Shown here: piece by piece, positions 39,851-50,618 of the stretch
Position numbering within the stretch: position 1 is the first letter of the stretch
Layout of the letters: each line of letters starts with the position of its first letter
NCBI RefSeq assembly: GCF_008831285.2
Contig: NC_045142.1
Location: 22,011,354-22,075,353, forward strand
Source of the DNA: Nymphaea colorata
Taxonomy: Eukaryota > Streptophyta > Magnoliopsida > Nymphaeales > Nymphaeaceae
Direction of reading: 5' to 3'
Length of the DNA stretch: 64,000 nucleotides
Program-made: the position numbers and the translations under genes
The notes under the pieces: model-generated
What the model was told of the DNA's origin: nothing
The model's input: only the letters and a program-made list of their open reading frames with translations
Database searches by the model: none

Positions 39851-42800
39851 GCAGTTATGTGTCCATTAACGTGATCACAAATGCATGTTTTTCTGATTAT
39901 GTTTTTTTGCAATTCTATGAATCCGTGCAACCATTTTACAGCAATTGGAGCAATATTTTCTGCAACAGATTCTGTTTGCACTCTACAGGTGTGTTTGCTA
40001 ATCCTTTATTTCAAATTACATGCTGCAATACTTGCTGAACAAATTCATTTTGTGACAGGTCCTTAACCAGGAGGAGACCCCATTTCTTTATAGCCTGGTT
40101 TTTGGTGAAGGTGTAGTGAATGACGCCACTTCAGTGGTGTTGTTTAATGCTATCCAGAACTTTGATCTGAGCCATGTCAGCTCTACTACTGCATCGGAAT
40201 TGATTCTCAGTTTCCTTTATTTATTTGTGATGAGCACTTTCCTTGGAATAGTTGTAAGTTCCACGTTGTCATTGAGAATAATTAGTTTCACTTCTGCATG
40301 TGAATGTTGTGTTGTATCCCTTTCAATAGTTTGTAACAGGATAGTTTACATTTTTCCTTTCTGCAGGCTGGACTTCTGAGTGCATATACGATAAAAAAGC
40401 TTTATTTTGGCAGGTTAGTAATTCTTCGGAATACTTGGTTCACTTTTCCATGCATAATATGCAGCATTTGTTATCTGTAGTTCTTTGCCACTTTAAGCTT
40501 GTATCAGCTATATATGTGCAAAAAGGCTATATATTCTTGGAATATCTGAAAGAAAAAAAAACACACCAAGAGATGGAGTGTTCAGGTGACAGTCATATAA
40601 AAGATAAACAGAGTATTCAGTTAAGCAAGGGTATCTTGGGCTTGCTACGATTGACGTTGCACTTCAACCGATTAAGGTTTCTATCCTAGTTCATAGGCTG
40701 GTTGCCTTGTATGAAAAGCACGTGAAGGTTGCTTCCTCCCGTTGAACTTATTGTTGAAGTTGAATGTGTAGCCCCTAAACTAAAGCAATTTTTTAGCTAG
40801 ACTCAAGCAGTCCTTTCCAATGATAAAGTTCCTCTAGTTTTCGGATTTGGTTCATCTTTCCATCAGAAGCTCTTGTTTTCATGTTTTCGTTCACGAGAAG
40901 ATGAACGTATAGGTTTTGCTTTTGCCCTTACCTCTCATCTATAGAGGATGTTCCCGTTCTTTCCTCTGAAATGTTTCCTTTTTCTTCTTTGCAGGCATTC
41001 CACAGATAGAGAAGTTGCATTAATGATACTGATGGCATATCTGTCTTATATGTTAGCTGAAGTATGGATTTTGTTACTTTTGTTGCTGCTAAATATTTCA
41101 CTTTTTGTATTTATATGTTGTCTCAGTCCTTTGGGAATTTTATGCTTTCTAGTCGTGGGAGCTTTAAGAGCTGATCAGTTGCAAAATTTATCTGTCCTTT
41201 TCTCTTTTTTCCCCTGCAGATTTTTAATCTAAGTGCCATTCTGACAGTTTTCTTTTGTGGGATTGTGATGTCTCACTATACCTGGCATAATGTGACAGAG
41301 AGTTCACGAGTTACCACCAAGTAGGTTAAGCACATTGTCACTAAATAATTTGAATGATATGAATGTTCAGAGCTCCTCATCACATTTCTTTGTTGTTGTT
41401 TGTGTCCATTTCAGACATGCATTCGCTACCATGTCGTTCATTGCTGAGACGTTTATCTTTCTCTATGTTGGTATGGATGCATTGGATATTGAGAAGTGGC
41501 GACTAGTAAGCAGCAGGTATGGCTTGTACCAAAGACGCATAAGCTTAGATGGCAAAGATCCATAGATTCTAGTTCTTACTAAACATGCTCAAGGTTAATC
41601 AAATCTTCTCTAATTAAAGATGAACTTGGAACTTATCGTCCTTGTTAGGCACTTCAAGCTTGTTAACAATGTAAAATACTTTACTGTGTAATTATTTGCA
41701 CAGGTGGTTTGACACAGAGAATGCTGATAGTGGTTTGGAAGTCTTTCATTCAAATGAGAAAAATCAATTGATTGGGACCATGTCCCATTCGTTCCTAGTA
41801 AAAATGGATAAAAGAAATGGGCCCAACTCAAGTTGAGCGGAGTTCAGCGAAGTAAATTTGGACACGATTTTCAACTTGCTAAGTGCATCAATCATATATA
41901 TAGTAACTGACAGGAAGTACTGAACCTTGCTGATTGTTTGATCTTGATCTTAAGACTTTTGCATGTGAAAAAGTGATTGCCTCCTATAGATGTTAGACAT
42001 CATTGAGCACCTGTATGTATTTCTATCCAAAGAATGTTTCGAGGTGTGTCTGATCAGAAGCTAACTCTTAGATCCTTCAAGGCTAACATCTTCACCTGCT
42101 TTTATGACCTTCACAGTCCTCAGGTTCATGCTAATGAGGATCTAACTTCAAAAAAAAAATGTATAAAATAGATCAAGCAACTGTGTTCAAAATCTAGTGG
42201 CAGTCTAGTATTAAGCCTGAGCTCATTATAAGTGCATCCTCAAACTTAAGATCTTTCAGCTTTTACCTGGAATTCTTTCGTGCATTTCTTTTCATTTATG
42301 AATCAAGTTATAGATATATGTAAATTAGATCTCAAATACACAAAATCAAAGTTCAGATAATGAATTTGATAAATAGCACTCTGAACTAATCACTCAACAT
42401 CACAAGTGCACTAAGGTACAAAATACAGGTTCATGCTAATGAGGATCTAACTTCAAAAAAAAAATTGTATAAAATAGATCAAGCAACTGTGTTAAAAATC
42501 TAGTGGCAGTCTAGTAAGCCTGAGCTCATTATAAGTGCATCCTCAAACTTAAGATCTTTCAGTTTTTACCTGGAATTCTTTCATGCATTTCTTTTCATTT
42601 ATGAATCAAGTTATAGATATATGTAAATTAGATCTCAAATACACAAAATCAAAGTTCAGATAATGAATTTGATAAATAGCACTCCGAACTAATCCCTCAA
42701 CATCACAAGTGCACTAAGGTACAAAATAAATAGGTAATCTAGTCCTCGGGAAAGCAGAGGCAAGAAGGGGAACCCTTAAATGTGCAGCAACTAATAGTGT

Positions 42801-45800
42801 AGCTGTGGGAACTAGCCATGGCAACCTAACTCCCCGTCAACGACTAAAAATGACCCAAACTGACTTAACATACAAATACAAAGATAAAAAATAAAAATAC
42901 AGAAAGGAAAAAAAAAAGTAAGAGAAAAGAACCTATGTATGAAGTATATTTGCAGTATATGCATATATGGCTACATATACACAATTACACATATATATGA
43001 TCAATAAACATATAATAAGATTTCCAAGATAATTCAAATCCATACTTTTTTAACTAGATTTGGATAATTTCAAATACTGTAAATTATTAATCCAGATCTG
43101 AAATCCATCCCTTCGTGGGTTCATTTTGTAAATAAAGTTGAAAAAAGAAGTGGTTTGCTGTTTTTCTCTCCCTTCCCATTAATTCAGAATTTTGCTCAAG
43201 TTTTAGATAGTTTTTAGCTTAATTTTAGCTTAGTTGTGAGAGCGGACGGGTTAAGACTCGTTAATCTTAATCCGTCTTGCATTAATTGGTATCAGAAGGA
43301 GGCTTTTCGGGCATCTGAGTTCGCCATTAATGGACCAAGTGCAGCAAACCCTACTGACCTTAGCAAGGCATGAATCTACCTAATTATCTTATATCAGACA
43401 AGGATTTGCTGCTACGGCAAGAAAGTTGGATGAGATTGAAGCCTCTACGGACGAGATTAAGGATACGTTCCGTTCAGTTCTGCAACTTGCAGGGAGCTTC
43501 CATGGACTTTCTGCTGCCTCCAACCCGAGTAAATCTGATTTGGGGGGATATTGGAGCCGTCGACTAGTTGCCGTTGTTCAGCCTGCTCATCATGGACAGA
43601 AGCTGCCGGTTTCGCCGCCCAACCCACTGCCCGTCGGCAAACACGGCACGAGGGGCGATCACCCCTGCGATCTGCCAAGGCGAGCCGATGCTGAAGATGC
43701 AAAAGCGGTTGAAGCCAACCGTCGGCGGGAGAGAGACCCAAGAGCAGGCGCCTCCTTCAACCCAACAGCGGCTAGCGACCGGAGATGAGGGCGTTCGATC
43801 AGAGGATCGATGGAGGCCGACCACCGTTGGGGAAGATGGAACCAGGGAAGTCGCCGGACGGAGAGACGCCATCCTGCCGTTGTCTTCATCCCACAAGCCG
43901 CCTGCACTGAGACCCGCCGTTGGTGTGGGTAGTCGCTGGGAGGGATGGGGGACGTCGGCAGCCCTGTCTTCGACCGGAGAAGGAGCCCGAATGGCAGCCG
44001 GAACCAACGGAGCCCGCCCCTCACTCTCTGCTCTGCCCATTGGGGGTGGACAGCGGCTGGAGGCGTCTCCGTCGCCGGACCTTCCCGTCGCCGTGGGTAG
44101 ACTGCCGGTGGACTTGCGCTCGTCGGCGACCCCTCTTCCGGCTAGGGGAGGTGCCGGTTTTGCAACCAGCGGCAGCAGCAGGGTCGACCTGCCGCCCGAC
44201 GCTTGTCGTTGAAAACTAGTGGCCTCTGCCGCCCGAACGGGGCTCCGCTAGTGGGCTCGCCGCCCGCCGGAGAAGAAGAAGACGGGGGCGGCCGCCCTCC
44301 GCCGCCCAATCCCCCCCCGACATGAAAGGGGGGAGGCGGTGGGCGCTCCCCTGCAGTGGGGGCGGTTTTCCCTTTCCGCCTCTACTTGAGGCGGAAGGCG
44401 AAAGCGAGCCCGCGGGAGCGTCCCGGTTCCTTATGGAACCGGATCGGATCCGTTCGGGAGTGGGACCCGATTTGGATCCGTTACACCCGATTTTCGAGTT
44501 CGGGAATCCGAATCCTGATCCAAACCCGCCTTTGGACGGAGTCGAAGCTCACGTTCCATGCTCAAAACCTCCGCCGAAGCCACCACCTTTGATTAATGGC
44601 AAAAACGATGTTTGGCGGTCCACCACCCTAGCGTAAGCAGGCGTGCAGTGGGCCTCTTTTTGATCTGATCTTAGACCTTTTTAGATGAATACCCATTTTG
44701 GCAGATTAGGAGATTTAAAATTTGGCATTCATACTTTTGTAACTAGATCTAGATAATTTTAAATACTGTTAAATGAATTCAGATCTGAAATCCATCCCTT
44801 TCTCTGTATAAAGGGAAGTGAGTTCATTTTGTAAGTTGGAAGTTGAAAAAATAAGTAGTTTTCTGTTTTTCTCTCTTCTTTCCCTTTAGTTCTTTTGTAA
44901 GTACAATTAAAAGTTGAAAAAAGAAGTGGTTTGCTGTTTTGCTCTCTTCTTTCCCTTTAGTTCAGTATTTTGCTTAGGTTAGTTAGTTTTTAGCTTAATT
45001 TCAGCTTATTTGTATGTGGACATTTGGCATATTTCCATGATTGACTCACATATATCACGATATTTTCGAAAACCTCGTGATAGAGAAAATCACAAAAAAC
45101 TAAAAAATCGGGAAAAGTCTCTCATCAAAACGAAAATCCCGCGATTTTTTTTCCAAGATTTTAATACTTTTAATTTTGAACAATTTTAAGTTTTTTATGA
45201 CTTTTATGATTTTTTTTAAATTTTTTTTAAACATTGTGAAGATTTTCTCAAGAAGAATAACTTCACCTAAAAATACCCGATAAAAAACCTCTCTGATATT
45301 ATTTTCTTGAGAACAATATTTGTGACAATGGTTGAAAATGTGGCAGTAAGCTAACTATTAGTAATTTAACAGCTGTCTTTGAGTCAACTAATTGCCCAGT
45401 ACCTTGCAAAGTATTCATGCGTGCATATATTCCGATCTTTGAGTTCATAAATTTAGGCTCTTAGCATTAGGTTTTCCTAGCTTTGCAGGCATGTAAGCAT
45501 ACAAAAATTACAACAATTCTCATTCAGGACTGTGGGCTTATTGCCTTCATTTCGTCCTTATTGCATGGCATACAAGAGTGTGTACATTGTGGATTAACTA
45601 GAATGGAGGTTAAGGATTCATGATTTAGAAGATAACTCTCCTTGTTGAAAAAGCAACATGCACGTTGATTCATTATATGTTACTGTTCAGATTCTCTTTT
45701 AAACATGGCACGGACAATTCATGAGATGCTTTAACAAAACTTCAACTCTGATATCACAGTTTTGCTATACGATAAGCTTATTTATGCCTTTGGGTTAGTC

Positions 45801-47972
45801 CTTTCTGTTGCATCTAGTTTCATGTTTACTCTTATGACTAATACTTTCTCTTTCAGCCCAGGAGAATCAATTCGCTTGAGTTCCATGTTGTTAGGATTCG
45901 TTATGGTAGGACGAGCAGCTTTTGTATTTCCTCTTTCATTTATGACCAACTTAACAAAAAACTCACCAAGTGAGAAGATCAACCTTAAGCAGCAAGTGAG
46001 TTTTAATCTTTGATTTCTCATGAAGCATATTGACTGGATGAGAGATCTTGAAACTGAGCGGCTTTTTCAGGTCATTATCTGGTGGGCTGGGCTGATGCGG
46101 GGAGCAGTGTCAATGGCACTTTCTTATAATCAGGTGATTTTATGATCTAAAGAATTTATGCACCAGTATTCCACATGCAGAGATGCGTTGTTTCTCATGC
46201 CCAACGCCATGCACTGCCTAGGGTTACCGAGTGGCTTTGTCTAAGAATTTAATAAAAGGGTTCCTGCTTCCTGTTCAGTGAACTGCCCATGGAACTGATT
46301 CTTTCTCTAAAGATCAACTCAATTTGTGTTTCTTTCAAGTTAAAAATGGAGATTACGTATATAATTTGTTGATGGAAGAAAAAACAGTGTTCTTAAGTTT
46401 GGCAATTCCAGTTAAATGGAGATTTGCTAATCATTTTGTGAGCCGTTATTCAAAAGAGTGAAAGGCAACGATCCTGTTCATGGTCGGAATCCCGGTGTGC
46501 CGCTACTGATGAAGAAGACAACTTTTTGGTCGTCCAGAACTGATTTAAAAAAAAAAAGTTTTAAGCTGTCCATGGTTTCCAGGCATGTTTGATAGTATTT
46601 CAGAGATTTGGCAAGGTGAGCTTGGAAAAGTCAACTTGTTAGCTGTAGTTGGATCTTGATAGTCTTCTGAGAAACAAATGTAAGGAGGTTAGGCTAAAAA
46701 CTTATATGCTTCATGTATTCCTAGTTAGTTTTCTCCTAGGAAGATTATACCAAATACCGACCCAACAATTTCCTTGGGCTCTTCTCAAGTAATACATTTA
46801 TGTGTCTTCAATTACAGATTTATTCTTAATGAATTTGCAGCTTCCATGGGCTTTTAAATGCATAAAGTTCCTCATATATTACTTTTATGTCCTCAGATTA
46901 CAGTTTTGTTGTTGATTGGAAGACATGTTTGCACATGGTATATGATCTTTTATGATTGATCTTTCCCTCTGATTCTATAACATGATCTTGCAGTTCACTC
47001 GATCTGGCTATACTCAGTTGCGGGGAAACGCAATCATGATTACTTGCACTATTACAGTAGTCCTTTTCAGCACTGTGGTAAATAATTATCTATGTAGCTT
47101 TTCAGTTCTTTGCTTGTGGGTGCGCATAGTTATCCTCTTTTGTTCTTTGCTTTCAAGTTTCAACTCATGGGCTGAAATTGCATCACAGATAGTAGCCCTT
47201 ACCACTTTCATTGATAAGTTGTTTATGGCCCTACCACAATGTCGAGTCTGTCTCCTGTTAGGGACTACTTAACCTGTCCAAAGAAATGAAATCTTAATGG
47301 AGAAGAAAATTAGCACCTCCTAGTTTCTATTCAAGTTTCCACTTTAGAGAAATAGATTAACGAGATCATCAAGAAATGCCATCAGAATAAGCCAAACCAT
47401 CTTCTTTATTTTGACAAGGACCTTGTGCATATGCCTTTGATTTGAGGACTTGGTGGAGGATAATGATCTTTCATGCATTTTCATGCAATTGTTCTGGCAA
47501 TAGATCTTGTATCCTGTTAAGTGCATAACATATTTCCCAAAGATAATATCAAAATCAACTTGGTCTCATGTCCTCCTTGATGCTTTTAAACATATGATAG
47601 TGGCATTTAATTTTATTAATTGTCCTGCCCTTCCAGGTATTTGGTCTGTTGACGAAGCCATTGATCAGGATTTTGCTGCCCCATAATCCAAGGGCAACGA
47701 GTAGTCTATTTTCAGAGCCATCAAGTCCAAAATCCTTCCTCATACCGTTCCTTGAGGATTCACAAACTCCTGAATCCGATCCTCTAAATGTTCCAAGGCC
47801 GACCAGTCTCCGGTCGCTCTTGACCAAGCCAACTCGTACAGTGCACTACTGGTGGCGCAGATTTGATGATGCCTATATGCGCCCTATGTTTGGCGGACGT
47901 GGCTTTGTACCTTTCGTGCCTGGCTCCCCAACAGAGCAAAGCAGCAATGACCATAGTGCTTATTTCCAGTGA
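35603..47972 (+). CDS. NHX1: Vacuolar Na+(K+)/H+ antiporter, NHX1/2-like (14 coding exons)
   Basis: Coding exons are 35603-35788, 35862-35980, 38101-38198, 39751-39810, 39942-39988, 40059-40253, 40367-40413, 40995-41061, 41220-41320, 41415-41516, 45857-45995, 46071-46133, 46994-47077 and 47637-47972 (TGA). They total 1644 nt, 547 aa (Arabidopsis NHX1 has 538), with no frame break. About ten to twelve membrane helices form a CPA1 exchanger. The amiloride-site motif LFFIYLLPPI is at residues 88-97, ATDSV at 162-166 and the transport motif N191-D192 lies in GEGVVNDATS. The C-terminal tail keeps RPTSLRSLLTKPTRTVHYWW and FGGRGFVPFVPGSPT, which mark the vacuolar class rather than the plasma-membrane SOS1 class. 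Its role is exchange of cytosolic Na+ or K+ for vacuolar H+, controlling salt tolerance, vacuolar pH and turgor. I cannot choose between NHX1, 2, 3 or 4 orthology. Confidence 0.94.
38497..38810. repeat. Probable transposon remnant in NHX coding intron 3
   Basis: It is rich in CAGTCCAACTAGG/GACTAG words and ends TTGACAACTAAGG, resembling the stretch at 18900-19432 in the Tubby-like gene. Boundaries are uncertain and no open frame is present. Confidence 0.35.
39814..39847 (+). repeat. CT microsatellite adjacent to an NHX splice donor
   Basis: A CT tract of about 34 bp begins three bases after the donor GT (39811-39812) of a 131-bp intron. The exon ends at 39810 and the next begins at 39942. 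Confidence 0.9.
42121..42729 (+). repeat. 305-bp tandem duplication in the large NHX intron
   Basis: Unit 1 (42121-42425) and unit 2 (42426-42729) both begin CAGGTTCATGCTAATGAGG and stay nearly identical to GCACTAAGGTACAAAATA. They differ by a few substitutions and short indels, which suggests a fairly recent duplication. No coding content is seen. Confidence 0.9.
43018..45016 (+). mobile_element. Degenerate non-autonomous LTR retroelement in the NHX intron
   Basis: Two long direct repeats flank it. The left runs about 43018-43281 and the right about 44708-45016. Both contain a CATACTTTT, GATAATTT, AAATACTG, CAGATCTGAAATCCATCCC, AGTTGAAAAA, GTTTTTCTCTC and TTTTTAGCTTAATTT series in the same order. 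Just inside the left repeat is TGGTATCAG (43287-43295), which matches a primer-binding site complementary to initiator tRNA-Met. The interior (about 43560-44630) is very GC-rich and encodes no reverse transcriptase, integrase or protease. A short frame from ATG 43330 (MDQVQQTLLTLARHEST, one stop, then an Asp/Glu/Ile-rich stretch) may be a broken gag start. The right repeat contains its own 66-bp duplication and lacks the last 50 or so bases of the left. The element is inserted in the sense orientation of NHX. Confidence 0.65.
44827..44963 (+). repeat. 66-bp tandem duplication within the right LTR
   Basis: Units starting TTTTGTAAG at 44827 and 44893 each continue to a TCTCTTCTTTCCCTTTAGTTC block. 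The left LTR has only one such unit, so the duplication arose in this copy after, or at, insertion. Confidence 0.8.
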
Positions 47973-48088
47973 AAATGTGTAAATATTTTTTTATAGATGC
48001 TTGTTTTCACGTGGCTACCTTTTGTTTGCAATAATCATAGTGCTTATTTTCAGTGAAAATGTGTAAATATAATTTTATAGATGCTTGA
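47946..48088 (+). repeat. 84-bp tandem duplication spanning the NHX stop codon
   Basis: CATAGTGCTTATTT(C/T)CAGTGAAAATG and the sequence through TATAGATGCTTG occur at 47952 and again at 48036, a spacing of 84 bp. The first copy encodes the last NHX residues (HSAYFQ) and the stop. The second lies in the 3' untranslated region and would encode the same six residues and stop. Confidence 0.85.
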
Positions 48089-48332
48089 TTCCTTCGAAAC
48101 AATGGCTTCATATATCTATTTATGGCTCTTCTAATTAATATGATTCAGTTTAGTGACCTTTGAAGTGGACGATATTCTTTTTTGTCAAACCAGCATACCC
48201 TCATGCATTGGTGCTAGAAATTGAATGGAGCAAGTGACATGATAGCGTATGAGCATCATCAAAGTAGTGCAGTTAACGAAGCTTTTGGTTTGCTGACCAC
48301 ATTCTGGTGGGTAAGGCTAGAATCAATTGAAT

Positions 48333-50618
48333 CTACCAATATCCTCTACATGAACAATGACCTTCTCTAAAATGGTGAAAACGATTGCGATCTCTTATTG
48401 TTATTTCTCTGCCAAGAAGCAAAGAAATAAGCTCAAAAGCTCGATGACAATCAACACATATTCTAAGGTTCTTCACTATTCTAATGGGTGTTCCAGGCTT
48501 GGTGGTGATAAGCGCAAAAGAGACTGCCAACTTCTCACTATGCCTATACAACGCCTGTTCTTTTTCTTCCTCATCTAGAATGCCTCTTAAAACAGTTCCT
48601 GTATCAGGTGAGTATCCCATCGGCTTCAGCTGTTTAGCCAATTCATTCCACTTTGCATAGATCTCGGCCCACTGCGGGTGTGACCTGTCCCCAGCAGTGA
48701 ATTCATAAACAGAATCCCCTATTTCTACTGCACTACAACCGGGTGTCTTCCTAACACCTTGAGATCTCATGCTTTCTCTCATTCTAGCAACATCTTCCCA
48801 TTTGCCAGCCTTGGCATAGATGTTCGACAAGAGGACATAATTACCATCATGGCTTGGGTTCAAGGCGATGAGCTTTTCTGTTGCTTCTTTGGCTAGCTCA
48901 AGGTTCTGGTGAAATCTACAAGCACTTAACAATGCTGCCCATATGGCTGAATCAGGCTCAATTGGCATTTTCTCTATGAACTCTCGAGCTTCAGCAAGAT
49001 GCTTGGCACGGCCCAGGAGATCAACCATGCAACCATAATGTTCTATCCCGGGCATAATTCCATATTTAGCTTTCATGGAGTTGAAAATACTGAAACCATG
49101 AGACACCAAGCCCTCATGGCTGCATGCACTCAATAACGCCACAAATGTGATGTAATTCGGAGAATAACCTTCAATCTCCATCTGTAAGAATAGTTGCAGA
49201 GCCCCATTGCCATGCCCATGCATAGCTAAACCTCTTATCATGGCATTCCAAGTAGCCACATCTCTTTGTGGCATCTTAATAAACACTCTCCACGAACTAT
49301 CTACGTCTCCACATCTTGCATACATATCAACTAATGCAGTCCCCAAGTAAACATCCATAGGTATCCCATTTCTTTCGACATAGTTATGAACCCATTCACC
49401 TAAGCCCAATGCACCCAGCTGAGCACACGCTGAAAGCACACTCACCATAGTCATGGCATCTGGCTCGATGGCTTCTGATTGCATTCGTCGAAACAACTCT
49501 AATGCCCTACTGGGCTCTTGATTCTGTGTGAATCCGCCTATCATTGCATTATAACATACAGTATCCTTATCATGGATCCCACTAAACACACGGTAGGCAT
49601 CATCGATCCTCCCAAATTTAGCATGAAGATTAACAATGGCAGTCAAAATTGACACTGAGTTAGCAAATTCTGATCTCGCAGCAAGATCTACTACCCAATT
49701 CACATTGTCTGAATTTGACATGTTGGACACAATTGACATAACTGTTAACATGGTAGCCACTCCTGGGCTGACGCTCGACCCCACCATCTGTGAAAACACC
49801 ATCAAAGCATGCTCACCCTTTCCATTTTGTGCATATGCTGCAATCATGGCATTCCAAGACACCAAATTCCTTTCAGGCATTTGCTCAAACACCCGGCGTG
49901 CCTCCACCAAATCACCTGCCTTAGCATAACCACTCAACATGGTATTCCAAGAAGCAACATCTCTCTCCGGCATTTCATCAAACAACTTGCGTGCGCTCAC
50001 CATATCTCCACTACTCACGAAACTTCCAATCAAAATATTCCACGAAATCGGATTAGGCTCTTCGATCCTGCAAAAAGCACACAAAGCGGAGTCCACATCC
50101 CCGCATTTCGCGTAAAAATCAACCAACGAATTCCCCACAAAAGCATCACCAGCAAGGCCGCTCTTCACCGACATGGCGTGAACCGCCCGCCCAGCCGTGA
50201 CAGCCAACAGGGCAGCACAGGCCTTGAAAACATAAGGCAAGGTGTACTGGTCGGGGAAGAAGAATCCTCCTTCCAGGACGTGGACATAGAAATGGAGGGC
50301 CTCCTTCATGAAGCCGTTCTGAGTATAGCCCTTAAGCATGGCGTTGCAGAGGACGAGGTCAGGATGTTGGGTGCCTCTGAAAAGAAGGTATGCGTAGTCC
50401 ATGGCGCCTGAAACAGCACAGGCTCCCACCATCTTGGTGACCAAAACGACGTCTTGGTTTAGGCCGCCGCGGAGCAGCTTGGCATGAATCTGCTTGAGCT
50501 GCCTTAGCGCAAGACGCTTCTTGAGGAGGGGGGAAAGGTGTCTCTCATCATATAATCGTGGCAGGTGGTTGCCCTTGACAGGCTCAGATACCAAAACTGA
50601 TACTGCCATCGATGCCAT
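48333..50618 (-). CDS. Pentatricopeptide repeat protein, PLS class with E and DYW domains
   Basis: This is an intronless gene of 761 aa, as usual for plant PPR genes. The start chosen is the first ATG (50618, MASMAVSV); the frame stays open upstream but only from a GTG. The stop is TAG at 48335-48333. Successive PPR motifs are clear, such as PDLVLCNAMLKGYTQNG, RDVASWNTMLSGYAKAGD and RNLVSWNAMIAAYAQNG. They are followed by E motifs (PGCSAVEIGDSVYEF) and a complete DYW cytidine-deaminase domain. H693 and E695 form the HSE zinc/catalytic site, C721 and C724 are the CVDC pair, and C755 and C757 lie in the GHCSC end. The last three residues are GYW, not DYW. The family performs site-specific C-to-U editing in plastid or mitochondrial transcripts. 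I see no decisive targeting peptide and cannot assign an editing site. It is convergent with NHX, with the stop codons 360 bp apart. Confidence 0.93.
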   Translation of the reverse strand: MASMAVSVLVSEPVKGNHLPRLYDERHLSPLLKKRLALRQLKQIHAKLLRGGLNQDVVLVTKMVGACAVSGAMDYAYLLFRGTQHPDLVLCNAMLKGYTQNGFMKEALHFYVHVLEGGFFFPDQYTLPYVFKACAALLAVTAGRAVHAMSVKSGLAGDAFVGNSLVDFYAKCGDVDSALCAFCRIEEPNPISWNILIGSFVSSGDMVSARKLFDEMPERDVASWNTMLSGYAKAGDLVEARRVFEQMPERNLVSWNAMIAAYAQNGKGEHALMVFSQMVGSSVSPGVATMLTVMSIVSNMSNSDNVNWVVDLAARSEFANSVSILTAIVNLHAKFGRIDDAYRVFSGIHDKDTVCYNAMIGGFTQNQEPSRALELFRRMQSEAIEPDAMTMVSVLSACAQLGALGLGEWVHNYVERNGIPMDVYLGTALVDMYARCGDVDSSWRVFIKMPQRDVATWNAMIRGLAMHGHGNGALQLFLQMEIEGYSPNYITFVALLSACSHEGLVSHGFSIFNSMKAKYGIMPGIEHYGCMVDLLGRAKHLAEAREFIEKMPIEPDSAIWAALLSACRFHQNLELAKEATEKLIALNPSHDGNYVLLSNIYAKAGKWEDVARMRESMRSQGVRKTPGCSAVEIGDSVYEFTAGDRSHPQWAEIYAKWNELAKQLKPMGYSPDTGTVLRGILDEEEKEQALYRHSEKLAVSFALITTKPGTPIRIVKNLRICVDCHRAFELISLLLGREITIRDRNRFHHFREGHCSCRGYW

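Noticed and set aside
42121-42729. A CRISPR-like or satellite array.
   Set aside because: There are only two contiguous long units and no spacers, and the DNA is a plant intron. It is a simple tandem duplication.
43426-44219. Several overlapping open frames of 90-210 codons on both strands.
   Set aside because: They come from the low stop-codon frequency of a GC-rich block inside a degenerate retroelement. No frame shows a domain, splice partners or consistent codon bias.
49809-50411. 200-codon open frame on the + strand.
   Set aside because: It is antisense to the PPR coding sequence and has no protein-like features of its own.
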